Positions 25,986 to 39,275 of a stretch of 64,000 nucleotides of DNA are shown here, piece after piece. Source of the stretch: Bugulina stolonifera (Eukaryota > Bryozoa > Gymnolaemata > Cheilostomatida > Bugulidae). The notes below the pieces were generated by a model. It had not been told where the DNA came from, did not search any database, and worked only from the letters and a program-made list of their open reading frames with translations. The DNA lies in contig OW285196.1 of NCBI GenBank assembly GCA_935421135.1, forward strand, positions 10,427,501 to 10,491,500. The letters are read 5' to 3'. Numbering within the stretch: position 1 is the first letter of the stretch; each line of letters begins with the position of its first letter. Position numbers and translations under genes: made by a program.

Positions 25986-28900
25986 CTTGTACGGTTGAGG
26001 AAGAAAGGTGCAGAGTTTTCCTATAGTGAGCCAAGCAAGAAGAATCCCTGCAAGACCTGAGAAGGGCCGATATATAACACTACTGTTTCTACTTGAGGCT
26101 TGCACACATGTTTATACATGGACGTATTGATTTCTTATGAAATGACTATAATGCATTGCAACTTGACGCTAAACTTGATTAGGAGTAATGATTACTATCT
26201 ACCTTGGTGGAAAAAGTAAAATAACAAAGTGAGCTAGTTTACTGAAACATTTATTCTGCATTTTCAACTTTTTGCAGGATTTATATATTTTGAAATCACT
26301 TTGTTGAATTTCAGCATATTTTCTAGCCGCTAGATCTACATGTAATACAGTTCCAAACCATCAACATACAAATTGAATTTGCTATACTATACACTGTAGT
26401 ATTAAAATGTGAACGTCAAACTAATTTTTGCAACTCAAAATAACATGCTATACATGTAATTGTTTTATAATACACAATGCATAATTACTGTGATATTTAC
26501 ATGTACATGTACTTATGCAAATGTAAAATGGCACCGTGTTAGAAAAAGGTAAGTAAGTTCACAAACTAGACGTGTTGTGTTGCAGTCATCATAAGTTTGA
26601 AAAAGTCATCATAAATGAGGAAATATCAGCATAAGAGTAAATCTGGTCTAGAATAATGTAAGCCTACTGATTTATATGGTTTAATACTACAAGTGCTTTG
26701 ACTGCCTGATAAATTATGAAAAGTCAATAACTGAAAGACAAGTATCGGGATATAAATTAGGTGCATTATTTGACTTGATGACACTTGGTCCATAGGGCTA
26801 TTAGCAATCAATATTTTGTATAGAAACATGAGATTAATCAACATCATGACCTAATAGCGATACATACAATGTAAACAGGTAGCACCATCACAATCAACTG
26901 TTGGAGCAATGTTAAAATGTATGCATACGTGTATACATTGTAAAATTCACACATAGTAGAATTAATGTTTAATGAACACTTAAAAATAATTTTTTTTTTA
27001 TTTTCCTACAAACTACTAAAGTACACACTAAAATTTCCATAAAAATCTTTTAAATAGACTTTGATTACTAGAAGAATGCTACTTAGCACAATTTTCCTTG
27101 TACTCAATATTCAGATACAGCAAAAATAAGAATGTACATGTAGGTTTTTAGCTTCACCGTAGCTGCAGATAAAACAAGTATGCATTCTATGATATGATCA
27201 TTTCTGATATTTTTCTACCCACTTGCTATAACAGCCAGCGAAATGTACACCTATATGGATAATTGTATTGTGTACACGTATAGAACATTATAATATTATT
27301 GGAATAGGGGAGAAAAACACAATAACCTATAATGCTCCATTCTCTATTTGTTTGTTGTAGAGTAGATGGGCATAGCTTCTTTCGACCATGTGTAATGCAA
27401 TAAACATTGTGAAGCATCAAAGCACATTTTATGTTATCATAAACCAGGGTTTGCTTCACACCACATGCTTGTGAATTCAACAGTTTAGTCAATCAATAAT
27501 ATAATAACTAGATATGCATGTAGGTAGATGTATAAACCCCATTTAACATTTAATTTTTGTTTGTTTATGTGAATAATTTATAGGATATTGTGTATTTGAT
27601 GTGGTTTGCTCTCTAACAATATTAGAGAATAATATAAGCACTCGACTGTTGACCTCAACATAGTAGTTGACACTGCACCCTCAGCTAATTGCTCAGGTAG
27701 ACACGGGTGATTACTAATTCATTTTACACCAAAATTATTGGAGATACTTAATTCTCATTAAGTTCAGTTTTAAGTAGCATTTCCTGGCACAAGCATCTCT
27801 ATGACAAATGCATTGACAGAGATATTGACCTCTTCAACATCTATGCTACTGTACAAGTAGTATAGGCTTGACTCATTTATAGCAATGTTTGGTGTAGCTA
27901 TGCTATTATGCTATGCTATGCTATGCTATGCTATTAATAATATGGGCCGATATTCTATGAAATTCACATAGAGACAGTGTAGGCCCATATTTATCAGTAA
28001 ATATGATTTAAAAGTTAAAGAATCAATGTATTATAACTCCTATTCTCTTGTGAATACTCTTTTTCTATGTGCATTTTATTAATTATTAATTGATGTAGAA
28101 CTGATAACTTCTCTATCCATTGATTCATCAACTCATGTGATATACATGTGGTGTTTAGATAGCTATGACTGATTGTCTAAAGATATTTTATTTATTTTAC
28201 AAATTAATTGATGCTCTTGTGTGAAAATTTCTTGTTATTTACATGTATACACTAGGGAGAAAATGTATGTGTATGTGCATATATTTTGTGAGAACACTGT
28301 CACTGTAGAGAAAGTCATGCTCGATGTATTTAGGGTTTTATTGATGAGATCGTTCTAAGACCCATTTTAATCTCCAATGTGAGTTGAAGTGTATAATTGG
28401 TACATTGAACAGGTGATCAATCTAGTGCAAAGTCATCTATGTAAAGCCTCAGAAGGTGTTTTTATAGTGCTGCCTTATTGGTCCAACAGGATGTGAGCCT
28501 ATACATCAACATAAATTTACACTGTACAAGTACATTTATGGGCTGACATGTGTATAAAGTGATGTAGGCATGTGATTCGATAGCGTGTGCATAGGCTATA
28601 TTTTGGTACTTGGTCAGACAACTCCGAAAACATATTTTTAAACTTGGTATTTCCACACTCCTTTCATGGGGCTCAATATTTTGCATAAGATACTGTAAAT
28701 GTCATGGAAATCAGCAAAGTTATGCTCTCTGCACAAATGATTTTGATAACTTTTAATCATTTTGGGTGATGCATGAAAAAAATTTAATAACCTAAACATT
28801 GTACATACATGTACTACTGCAATGGACTGTATTTGGTCTTATAATTATATCTAGTTTGCTAAAATTGCAGAACCAGTTGGATTGCTAAACGAGGGGACAA

Positions 28901-29368
28901 CTCAAGATGCTTTTAGTGTCAAATGTGCCACTTTCTACTTACTTAAAGCATACATCACTCAGTTTTTGATTGTATTAGTTGTGCAGTTTTAGTTTAATTT
29001 ATATAAAGTTCTAAGGATGGATAAAACTGATTGGCAAGCAAGTTGATATCCCATGGAGTTGATTGCATTGTCTTATGTTTGTACGTCTTTGATATGGTCA
29101 AATAAAAGACTACTCAGTATTCACAACAGTTAAAACTTTAATGGGTATGATAGACGAAAGTTATGTATAAAATTGATACAATTAATTTGTGAACATCTCT
29201 GTTCACAAATTAAAACCATAGACCAGATGATAATAATATTGCAGGCATCATTAGTCATTTACGGGAGTTTATACACTTTGACCTTGATAAAATAGATTTG
29301 ATACAAAACAAGAAATACATGTAAATTTTGTACAAAAATCCTCCTGCAAAGAAAAGTCAAGGAACTTG
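25986..29368. other. Spacer between channel genes 3 and 4 with duplicated block
   Basis: No gene recognised. The stretch from about 26640 to 29100 is recognisably homologous to 37020-40200 (for example TCAGCTAATTG, GATATTGACCTCTTCAAC, ATAACTTCTCTATCCATTGA and GAGGACAACTC-type blocks in the same order). It is therefore the flank of the duplicated gene 4/gene 5 unit. A CTATG pentamer repeat is at about 27908-27933, next to a small inverted repeat ATGGGCC...GGCCCAT at about 27942-27994. Confidence 0.6.
27908..27935. repeat. CTATG pentanucleotide microsatellite
   Basis: About five tandem copies of CTATG/TATGC in the spacer between channel genes 3 and 4. Confidence 0.8.
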
Positions 29369-32300
29369 TCAGTCTATCCGAGTCGTCAAATTTGGAGCAA
29401 CTTTGACCTGTAAAGGAGCCGTCTTCGCTTTCGTAGTCAGGCGTTTGCTGAGAGCTCGAACTCCAAATTCTATCAATTCACAAATAGTCAGTATACTGGT
29501 TCCAACACAGAGACCCAGAGTTCCTCCCAGGTTTGCTATTATAAGAAATTACAAATATCTGCCATACAATTGGATTACAAATTGCATTGCGTATATACGA
29601 TTTTCTTAATAAAGATACAAAATCTTAGAGACCTATATCAGTTCATATGTGTTTATAATTTGCCCATACTATAGATCTAAGGCTACATGGCCAATGAATA
29701 CTGTACAGCTAAATACTGCTTTAACTATAGTCTACGGCTAATGAAGAATAACAACTTACATATCATATCGTTGACAGTGTATGCAAATTCCTCTTCTAAT
29801 GTCTGGTAGGACATCTTACCATAGTATATGTTCACCACCAGCATGTTCTTAGCAATGTAATTTGTGGCCTCTAAAAAAGTGAACAATTATAATTATGGTT
29901 GTTTTATAGTGCTGCGTTAATGTTAACTTTGAACTGTCCTGGAGCGTAGCATAATATTATAATGATGTATTGTTTTACTTAGGGAATATCTGAAGCAATA
30001 TTCATTCAAATACTTATTCATTAGTTTTAGACCCTAGGCAGGCCAGAATTATAGATGACAGCTAAATTGATGCTAATATTAATTAACATTAATAGCAATG
30101 AATTCACCACTGTATATATAACTCAAACCTCAGATTGCTGGTAAAATATAGCAGACAAATATTCATGTCAAGAGTCGAGTTAGAATACATTTTTCCAATT
30201 GAGAAAAAGTTATTTAGAGTTAAGTCATTTGTCCAGGAAGTAAGTCAGAAGTAGAGTAAGAGTACAAATACACAATTTTTAACTGTAAAAAATACCTAGT
30301 AGTAATGTGTCAATGACCTTATTACTAATTGGTCAAGAGTGTGTTGTACTACCTTCGGTAAAGCCGTCAGTTGTAGCAAAGTTTGTACTTGGGAACTTTG
30401 TTGTTGTTATCTTAGGCGTGTATTCTGATACCTTGCAAGCATCCTGACATTTACAGGATCTTAAGCCCTTTGGGTCTGACGGAAAGCTTCCTAGATTCAT
30501 ACAAACCACCAAGTTTACTTTAACAGTTAGCTGATTTGTCTCACTAGTACATTATAATATATTATACAAAATATAATTAATTACGCTAAAAATAAAACTG
30601 CACTCCTGGGAGCATTACATTGGGAAAGTACAACAATGAGAAAACATTCCATTCAGCAATCTAATCAATAGGTACATTTTGTGCATGTACATGTACATGT
30701 AGAACAAATTAGCAACGCAACACAACACACTGATAGATGTTTAGGTGAAAAGTATAATATTGTTTACATGTTCAACAAAGATAATTAGATGAACTTTCTC
30801 ATGCTCTTCTTACAGAGAGCCAATGAGAGGAGCATACTAATGACATACTATCACAAACAGCCAGTGAGAGGAACTTACTCATTGCAGGTACTGAGCAGAA
30901 CAGCATGTCTTTAAAGAGACAGCTCTCCGTTCCGTTTATTGCTACAATTAATAACAATACACACATTGACTTATAATAGCATGTGATATCTACGCGTACA
31001 GTCACTGTATGTTACTAGACATATTGGCTCTACTAAGCCGTTTAAACTTATGCATAAGCTCAGCCATTTACCTACACAATTAAGCCACAAAGAGTTAGAA
31101 CAAATTTTTGCATACATCGATTTCCAACGTTTACAGTAGTACATTATTTTAACATATCTTTATGACAAATTTATTCATAGACTAATACACGTAGATAGAA
31201 CTGTCGACCATTTGTGGTATAAAAAAATTTAATTGAGGAGCAGCTCCTAGCCTCTCTATCTGTTTGACATAGGCATGCATGCTGTCCAAGCAAATTGAAT
31301 AATGCTTTAACATCTCATAATATTCTATAACGTTTTATCACAACACAATTTTTAATGATCAAAGGCCTAACTCATTACTGTAGATATAATTCATCCTTGG
31401 CTAGGTTTTGGACAGAAGGTACCGTCAATTAGTAGTCTAACACCAATGAAAAATATATTACATTGTAGCTACTCTCTGTTTCAAGTTTGTTGAACTTTGA
31501 TCTTTTTTTAAATTACATGGAGATTCATCGTACAATAATACCTGGCTGAGAGAACGCTCTACATCCACACTTGTTTATAACATATGATGTCTTACACTCT
31601 ACTTGACAGGCGGAGTAGGAATAGTTCTTGTAGTAGTGTAGTGGATTCTCCAGATTGTCAGTGTCAAAGCAGTTAGCTCTGTTGTCATCAGCTGGTGGTG
31701 GCTTCCTATTGGTCTATTAAATATGTTAGAATTATGAAATCAAATGCGGCAGACTACAGACTAATTAAATTCATAATTTCACATTGGTGAACAAATCATG
31801 TTCGTCATTAAAGCAATACTGGAGGTAACAAATACACATAAGAATTGATATGTAGCTTAGTTGCTGTATATAGAGACTCTAAAGTTTGCTTCATTATTTT
31901 AAAGATTTCTTGTTGCCTTCAAATCAGAGATCTCACTTCGAAAGAATGCAAAAATTTTGTGAAAGCTTTACATAATATTGCAGCTTACTTTGTTTTTAAG
32001 GCAAGATGACCTTCAATTACTTTTGAACATGTCTAGCAGTTCTACTCATTAAATAAATAAATTAACAAATTCAGTTGTCATAACATTTTTTAAATTGTCA
32101 CTAACAGCAGTAAGTGAGTTTGAGTCATTGTTGAATAAGTGCTCACCAGCCAACAATCATGGTTGAGAAGACATACACGTAATAAATTACTTCGTTTGGA
32201 TGGCATTACCGGAAACAATTTACATAAACTTTCCTGATCGCAAAATGAGCCCATGAAGATACGTAGCTAACGATGTTGAAGACGTGTCCAAATATATCTA

Positions 32301-35300
32301 TTGGCTAGGGTTAATTGAGGCTCAGCTACACAAGAGGCCGTCAGCTTTGACGGAGCAACTTTGCTGTTTATTGGCCCGGTTCTACATGTATAGGCAATGC
32401 GCAGTACCTGTCCACCAGTGACTTTGATTAAAATCCAGCCAACAACCAAAGCCGATTTCTAAAAAATTACATAATTGGAGTCATTGGGTCTAATGTTAGT
32501 TCATTACCACAACACTTCATCTGCCATGGACCTAAAAGACCAACATATTGGTCTTTGTGTAGCTGAACAAACGACGCGCCGATTGCTCTAAAATGAGGCT
32601 GTGGAGGCCAAAAAAGAACAATCTGCTTCTCGTGTAGCCGAGCTTTTAGCATCATACCGTAGTCTTATGCAGCATAATGTCTGCCAGAACTCCTGGTGTG
32701 AGTCCTACGCTTAGATCTGCCACAAGTGGTACTTCATGGAAATCTTGGAATGTTAGCTGTGTCAGAAACCATAGTGTCATTAATAGACCTTTAAAGAAGT
32801 CAATTGCACAAAATCCTGGTATAAAAAGTAGGGGAACTGCTTAGTGGATAAAAATTAAAGACCGTATACCTTACAGAATGACTGGCACTGCCAAACTCTC
32901 ATCTGCAAATTTTTTCTTTAGTGTACATGTGAATGTATATCTAGTGCACTAATGTGCAATGTACATGTACTAACATGTACATGTACCCAGAAAGTAATTG
33001 AAAACTACTAGTTGATAATCGACCGTCAATAGTTTGGTCTACGCGCAAACCAAATGAAACAGACAAAGTGAACAAACAAGCTAAGGAACTGACAAGAGAG
33101 ATTATAATTGTGGTTCTACTCTCACTTACCATAAATCCTTCAGAAGAAGAGAAAGGGCCAGTAGTGTATTGTTCAACCAAAGTGTCAAGAAGAAAACTTA
33201 TTCCTCCAATTCTACCAGCAGATGCAGTTTGTAGTGATCCATTAGAGTTTAGCTGGAAGCAGTTGCCTGAAAAAGATTCTACCTGTATATGCTGTAAATT
33301 GATGTATGATTAAACACTGATGTCTAATGTGTTTGATAACAGTAATACACTCACCTGCATCGGTAGGGACGACTTCAAATACATCTTTGCAATCGTATCT
33401 TTCACCACCAAGCATGCAATCCCCAACTGACAAATCAAGAGGATGTGAAGCAAGGCGAAGGTAATTTTCAAACTCTTTTGTTGAGTTGTATTCTGCCAAC
33501 ATGATGTATTCTGGTGAGCTCCAATTGTACCTACATAATATATTCCATGTTTGATAAGATCTCAGTATGTTATGTCTTTTATTAGCTCTGTTTTAAACAT
33601 TGAGCACTTTAGCTGAGAATTAGTAGTGTACGAACACGTACATTTCTATATAATACATGTCTATTATACATACATAACAGCCAATCAACTGTGCCACAAT
33701 AGCTTCGAGAAGACCAGCAATCTACGCCGGCCACATATGATGCAGGACCGAAGAGCATTGTGGGATAGCGGTTGCATTTTAACAATTTTTATCAAATAAA
33801 TTAGTGTTTTTACAAGCTCCAACCAATAGTGTACTGCACGATGCCTCCAATGACGTTTATGGAAATTGTGCCTGGGACTTCCACATAAAAGCCCATAGCC
33901 TTAACTACTAGGCCACGCTTGCTCTCAGATTGGCTGCCATAAGTAATTAATAAAAGTTTATAAACCTGTGTTGGCAGAATGAAAAGTTCTCTAATAGGGT
34001 GTCTACTTGCTATGGCTATATTGCCATATTTAAAAGGTGCATCAAACATTTTTTGACTTATATATACTCAGTCACACATACTTGTCAGCTGGTGGTGGAG
34101 ATGCTCTGTAAGGATTAAACAGGTCTTGCATCATATCAAAGAATTTGGTGCTATTAAACTCAACTGAAGCTGCGTATTCTATTGCGTGTAGAGTCCACAT
34201 GTTCCTGTTACACACTGTCACTGTGGGGAACTGAAAATAAAGACCAATTTGTAAGTCGGATTCTTAATAAAAGTCTGGGATAAAGGAAAATAATGGTGTC
34301 ATTATTAAGATGAATGAGTTTATAAAAGGCACATATTTTACACGCACACCTACATGTACATGTATTCTACATAAATGTAGAGCTACAACTGTATTGTAGT
34401 GTATTACAATAGACATAAAATGCACGCTTAGAAACAATATTGAACTCACAGAAACTGTGCTATCTGAACAGTGTGATAATGTGATAAAAATCTGTCTTGG
34501 TTACGATTAGGCAAGCGTCATATCTATAAAACTACAAGTGTTCTAAATGACATACAATGTATGTGTTGTGGTGGTTTAAATAATTCTGTTTTGAGGCTCG
34601 GCTACATGAGAGGCCAATCGTTCTTCCTTGGCCTTCGGAGCTTCGTTTTAGAGCAAATATGCGCACCGTTTGTCTGGCTATGCAAAGACCAACATGTTGG
34701 TCTTCTCAGGCTACGGCAATGCGGAGCGCTGCTGTGATTGGTTAATATTAGATACAATGACTCCAGTTATATAATTTGGTTAAAATAAACTTTGGTGATT
34801 TGCTAAATAATAATCAAGGCCACTTGTCGACTAGTCAACGAGTCAACGAACAACGAAGTTGCTCATAGCCTCTCGTGTACTCGGGCCATTATAGTTGAAA
34901 CAGGGAATACCTTTAACTCCTCAGCCGTCTCTACTCTTATCTTAGTGTTCACAGTTTTTTTTGTATACACATTCATAAAGATGATAGCAGCATAGAAAAA
35001 GTAGCCCAGGCAAACGAGAATCAACACAAGCCATATCAACCTGTAATTATAGAACCACATGCACACGCAGAGGAGTCATGCAATTATACATGTAGAACTA
35101 TGTACACACAGAGGAATCATTTAGTTTCCCAACTAAATATTATAAGTACATGTAGACCTGTGTTTGTAGAATTAATTTACACCTACATACTATATTAATG
35201 TAATATATTGTATGTCCCAGAACTATAAATTATATTTCCTGTAATTGATATTACATTGTACATTATGTCAGTCAAAACCTCAATCCTAACGAGCTACAAA

Positions 35301-36150
35301 CTTATATTACTTACTCATACGTTTTATGCAGGATATTTACTAACATAATCCATACAACCTGTACAATGTAACTAAATAATTGTATATACAATCATGCAGG
35401 CTTCATGTTGTGTAGGAACTTCCCTAAATGTTTTGTATTGTTCCGATTAACTCTGCCAAATCATGGCTTTATTCCACAGTCTTACATAGTGTAAGGGAAC
35501 AATTTTTCCGAATTTAAAAATCACGGTGGCTATATATACATTTTTTTTCAAATTATAATTAGCTATATGCTAAGTTTAACAGCATTTATGTTCAAGCAGA
35601 GGATGAAAATGTTCCTCTCAGCGTTTGGTAGCGATACTTTTAATTCTGCGAGCACAATGCAAGACTGATTTCACACCTGGAATTTAAATGTTGAATTTTC
35701 TCTGACATTTCTGTATAATGCTTTACTGCAGCCGTGGCTTAGTGGTTAGAATGCTGAACTTTCATGCTAAAGGTCCAAGGTTCGAATCCCAGTCACGGTG
35801 CGGTTAGGAAGAGCATCCAGGCATGATTGCTCCTGTGTCTCATAAAAGTCCTTGAAGTCATGCAAAGCACAACTTCAAGGCGACTCTTCTACCCCTGCCA
35901 AAAAAAGGCTATGTCATCTGGGCCTTTTCTCACAAGAGTTGGCCAGCACTGGCACCTGGTGGCGCGAGCTGCAAGTGATGGTCACGCCGAGGAGCATAAG
36001 CCTGGCGAGTTGTATTTCTATTACCTCTTACCTTCTCAGCAAGGAGGCTGTTTTCATGTTAGCCAGTCTAACGCCATGCATGGAGAATTCCTGAGTAAAG
36101 TCATGCCAGTCTTCTGTCAACGTCGTTGAACCTAGTTCTTTGTTTTCCAT
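29369..36150 (-). CDS. DEG/ENaC-type sodium channel subunit, gene 4 (11 coding exons)
   Basis: Exons in coding order: 36150-36032, 35040-34911, 34230-34082, 33530-33355, 33266-33130, 32756-32658, 31713-31542, 30941-30879, 30490-30353, 29870-29760, 29535-29369 (stop TGA); 1461 nt, 486 residues. Pre-TM1 DFTQEFSMHGVRL with His-Gly. TM1 IWLVLILVCLGYFFYAAIIF, then FPTVTVCNRNMW. Cysteine motifs YSYSACQVECKTSYVINKCG and LRSCKCQDACKVSEYTPKIT. Pore NLGGTLGLCVGTSILTICE, in which the selectivity filter reads Gly-Thr-Ser instead of Gly-Ala-Ser. The ATG sits in CCGCCATGG, a good initiation context. This is the closest paralogue of gene 5. A SINE ends only about 17 bp beyond the donor site of exon 1, inside intron 1. 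Confidence 0.88.
35729..36015 (+). mobile_element. tRNA-derived SINE, family A, full-length-like copy
   Basis: Head GCCGTGGCTTAGTGGTTAGA (A box) and GGTTCGAATCC (intact B box, 35779-35789). The body is GAGCATCCAGGCATGATTGC, AAAAAAAGGCTATGTCATCT and GAGTTGGCCAGCACTGGCAC. The intact promoter boxes suggest it is younger than the other two copies. It lies antisense in intron 1 of channel gene 4. Confidence 0.8.
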
Positions 36151-37729
36151 GGCGGCGACCCTCTGACTCTGCCTAAACTTGGTAGATTCAGAGCTGAGAG
36201 GGGAATGACATGTCCACTATTTTATTTATTGAAATGCTAAGCAAAATCAATGTTTTTATGTCGTACTTTGAATATTTGAAAAATATCAATAAACTCATTC
36301 AATCTTTTGTGGTGGAGATAGATTTCATTTACTTCCCTCTGAAGATTGATCTGACGCACAAATCAGTGAGTTGATCATACAAGTTCAGCTGTAATATACT
36401 CCCATATTATCCACTCCAAAGCATAATCAATTATGCTGATGATATAAATCATTAATTTGTATATATGATACTATCAGTGCAGTTCAGTTAATTTGTCGAT
36501 TTCCACGAGAAACTTTTGCAGTTGCACAAAAATTTTATACAAGTGGGAACAATAATGTACAACATTAATATGGAACTTATATACTGTCTTGTTGTCATAT
36601 ATACATGCACTAGTTGATGTTCAAAATATTAGTAAGTTGTAATCAACAGTTTTAAAAAGTTTTGCGTTAGTTTGATCCTGTGAAGGAATAATAGTTTTTT
36701 AATGCAAATCAGAGTGTATACAACTAAATCCGCTGTAAATAGTTACAAAACAAAATATGTACCAATTTCGTGAGCACTACTTGAGAGATAAACTAACTTG
36801 CCAGCCTTGTGCCATTTCTGCTCTCTCTGGCAGCTTGAAAACTCTGGTTCCGTGTATTTCACACCTTAGAAGTACACTTTGCTTTAAATATACCGTATTG
36901 TTAAGGTTTGCTCCTAGGTATATCTCTGAGCTGCACTGATGAAGTGTCAACCACTGAAACAGTGCACTGTAAACATGCAGATCTGTTATTAAGATTATAT
37001 AATAAATCATTTCACTTCTACTAGCATTGATTCTTATGGAATGACTATTAATATAAATTATGACATCAAATTAGGTGCATTGTATGACTTGATGGTGCTC
37101 AGTTCATAGAGCTATTAGTAATCAATGTTTATGTTTATGAGAAAAATTAGGCATGCAGCGATTTTGCTCTCTAACATTATAGGAAAATAGCCCTAAATAA
37201 TGGGTGTAATAGTAGTAATTGACATAGTAGTTAAACCTGCACTCTCAGCTAATTGGCCCTGTGGCTAGGAGTACCCATTGATTCAAAATTGTTGGAAATA
37301 CTTGAAGCAATTCAAGTCCAGCTTCAAGTAGTATTTCCTGGAATAAAAATCTCTGGAATAAATCTAGTGACGGAAATATTGATCTCTTCAACCTCTAGAT
37401 CTGGGCTTTTTATATTCAAATATACCCTTCTCTCATTTATATCAATAGTTAATTTGCATTTAGCTATGCACGTGTACAAAATAGTAAAAGCGTATGTATG
37501 AAACGCATGTATAAGATTGCACAAAAGGGAAGCCAGATAGTCCGAGACTAGGGTCGAGGCAATCCCTGCTCAAGTGTACCGGTGCCGAGGGGAAGCACCC
37601 ACCATGCCCCCAGACACCCCACAGTGCTCACACCCCCACCCCCAGAGACGAGACGCCAAAGCCGCCGCAAAAGCCCTGGGAGGGAGGTCAGGGATGTCCA
37701 AGGCATAGCTAGAAACAAGCTCAATACCG

Positions 37730-39275
37730 GCCTAGTACACCGATCTCCTCCCCCTGTTAGTTTTAGTTTTTGGCAGTTTCAAAAGTTTACTTTTATTTCT
37801 AGTATTAAAGTTATGGGTTATTACTAGAAAATTTAAAAGCTTTTCATCTGTTTTAAAGATATTGTAAGTGAAAATTATAAGACAGTATTTGAATAGCATC
37901 TTTATCGGCATTATTTTGGATTCAAGAAATTTGGTTGACACCTATGAAAGAGGTTTTCGTTTAAAGATCACCCTCAAAGCTTTTTTTTGGCACACCAGGA
38001 TTTGAGAGATTGTCCCCTCACAGGCATGTCCCCAAAACTCCAAACCATATAAAAGGTGGGGGTATATAAAAGTGTAGTAAAATGTCTATCAGGGTTTTCT
38101 GGTCAAGATATTTTGATAAATGTCTAAGCATCATGACCAAGAAATTGACTTTTCGGGCAACAGTCTCAATATGAGAGCGAAAGGTTAAATGTTCATCCAA
38201 TTGGATTCCTAAGAATTCACACTGATTAGAAATTGCTATATTTTGGAGTTTGATGCTTTCGTAGTGAATTTTTTTCTGATAGTTCTTAAAAATTATCTGG
38301 TAGGTCTTATCAAAATTAATAAGTAATTTATTTGCAATACACCAATCTTCAATTTTGCGCAGTTCAGATTCTGTGATGTTTTTATTAGAACTGATCAGAT
38401 TGGTGTCATCTGCAAAGAGTACATATTGGAAATTATCGGAGGCACCTAGTAGATCATCTATGTATGTTGTAATGGTTTTTGGTTTCTGGTATGGTCATCC
38501 TAAGACGACTCCCGAGTCCAAAATGAAGTGCCTATGAGTGGTGCTAAGCCTTCTCATTATATGAAAGATTGATTGGAGTCAGTAGTCAAAGAACTACCAA
38601 AGACGACCCATTTGATCCCGAGTTATGCTTGCTTACTATACAGAGAAAGAGAGTGGTCCGACTTAGTAGGCAGTTCGTGTTGCAAGGTTGAGGACCTTAA
38701 CAACTAGAATGACCTATCTACGAAGTGAAAGTCTCTGTATATAAGTATAGATGTGTCTTATTAAGGTCCAAGCAAGAACTGAGACAAGAAACATAAAAAC
38801 AATGCCCTTTATATAGTAATAGAACTTACGGAGGAAGTTCCGGTAAAAAGGCCGACGTAGTGTCGGGAAAAGACAACGTAAGGTCGTCCGGAAATTGCGC
38901 AACAACATGGCGGCCGGAAGCCCGATAATCGACCCAAAATGAGTCAGGTTATTACAAAAGATGCTTAGAATCATCCAATTCATATACAAAATGAATATCA
39001 AGTAATTCTGAGAGGTCGGGCCTCTTAACATGGATATAAAAACAGTATAATGTCTTACTAGAGCCATGTACAAGTACACACAAATGATAGTCAACTAAGT
39101 AACAAGGAATACAAGCAGATATTTATATGAGTATACATATAATTAGTGTCAGGAGGTTGAGGAGAACACTGTGCGTAACCATTACAATATAAATTAAAAG
39201 CAATAAAGGACCTAGGACAGAACCTTGTGGTACTCCAGTATTGTTATTTTTCTCAGCTCTGAACTAGAATCGCCG
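37730..39275 (-). pseudogene. Truncated non-LTR retrotransposon reverse transcriptase, interrupted
   Basis: Minus-strand reading from 39275: NTGVPQGSVLGPLLLLIYI at about 39240-39180 is the RT motif-4 region. The frame resumes after a 0.7-kb insertion with YIDDLLGASDNFQYVLFADD (catalytic F-A-D-D, about 38470-38405). It then runs through ESELRKIEDWCIANKLLINF and CEFLGIQLDEHLTFRSHIE to about 38018. After a stop and frame change a CR1/L2/jockey-like C-terminal stretch ending near FNTRNKSKLLKLPKTKTNRG continues to about 37735. No endonuclease domain or 5' part is present. It is a dead 5'-truncated LINE copy, present only in the gene 4-5 spacer and absent from the homologous gene 3-4 spacer. Confidence 0.75.
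38467..39187. mobile_element. 0.7-kb DNA element nested in the LINE fragment
   Basis: It splits the RT reading frame between LLLLIYI and YIDDLL. Its ends are inverted: TTGTAATGGTT at 38467-38477 and AACCATTACAA at 39177-39187. It contains a 126-codon minus-strand frame (39094-38714) with no recognisable domain, probably fortuitous. A target duplication is not clear. MITE-like or a short non-autonomous transposon. Confidence 0.55.

Noticed and set aside
25986..26105. N-terminal extension of channel gene 3 from an upstream ATG
   Set aside because: The extra 40 residues have no counterpart in the paralogues, whose start lies just before the pre-TM1 motif.
38714..39094. 126-codon open frame inside the nested DNA element
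   Set aside because: No recognisable domain, composition near that of its surroundings, and inside a short non-autonomous-looking element. Not called as a gene.
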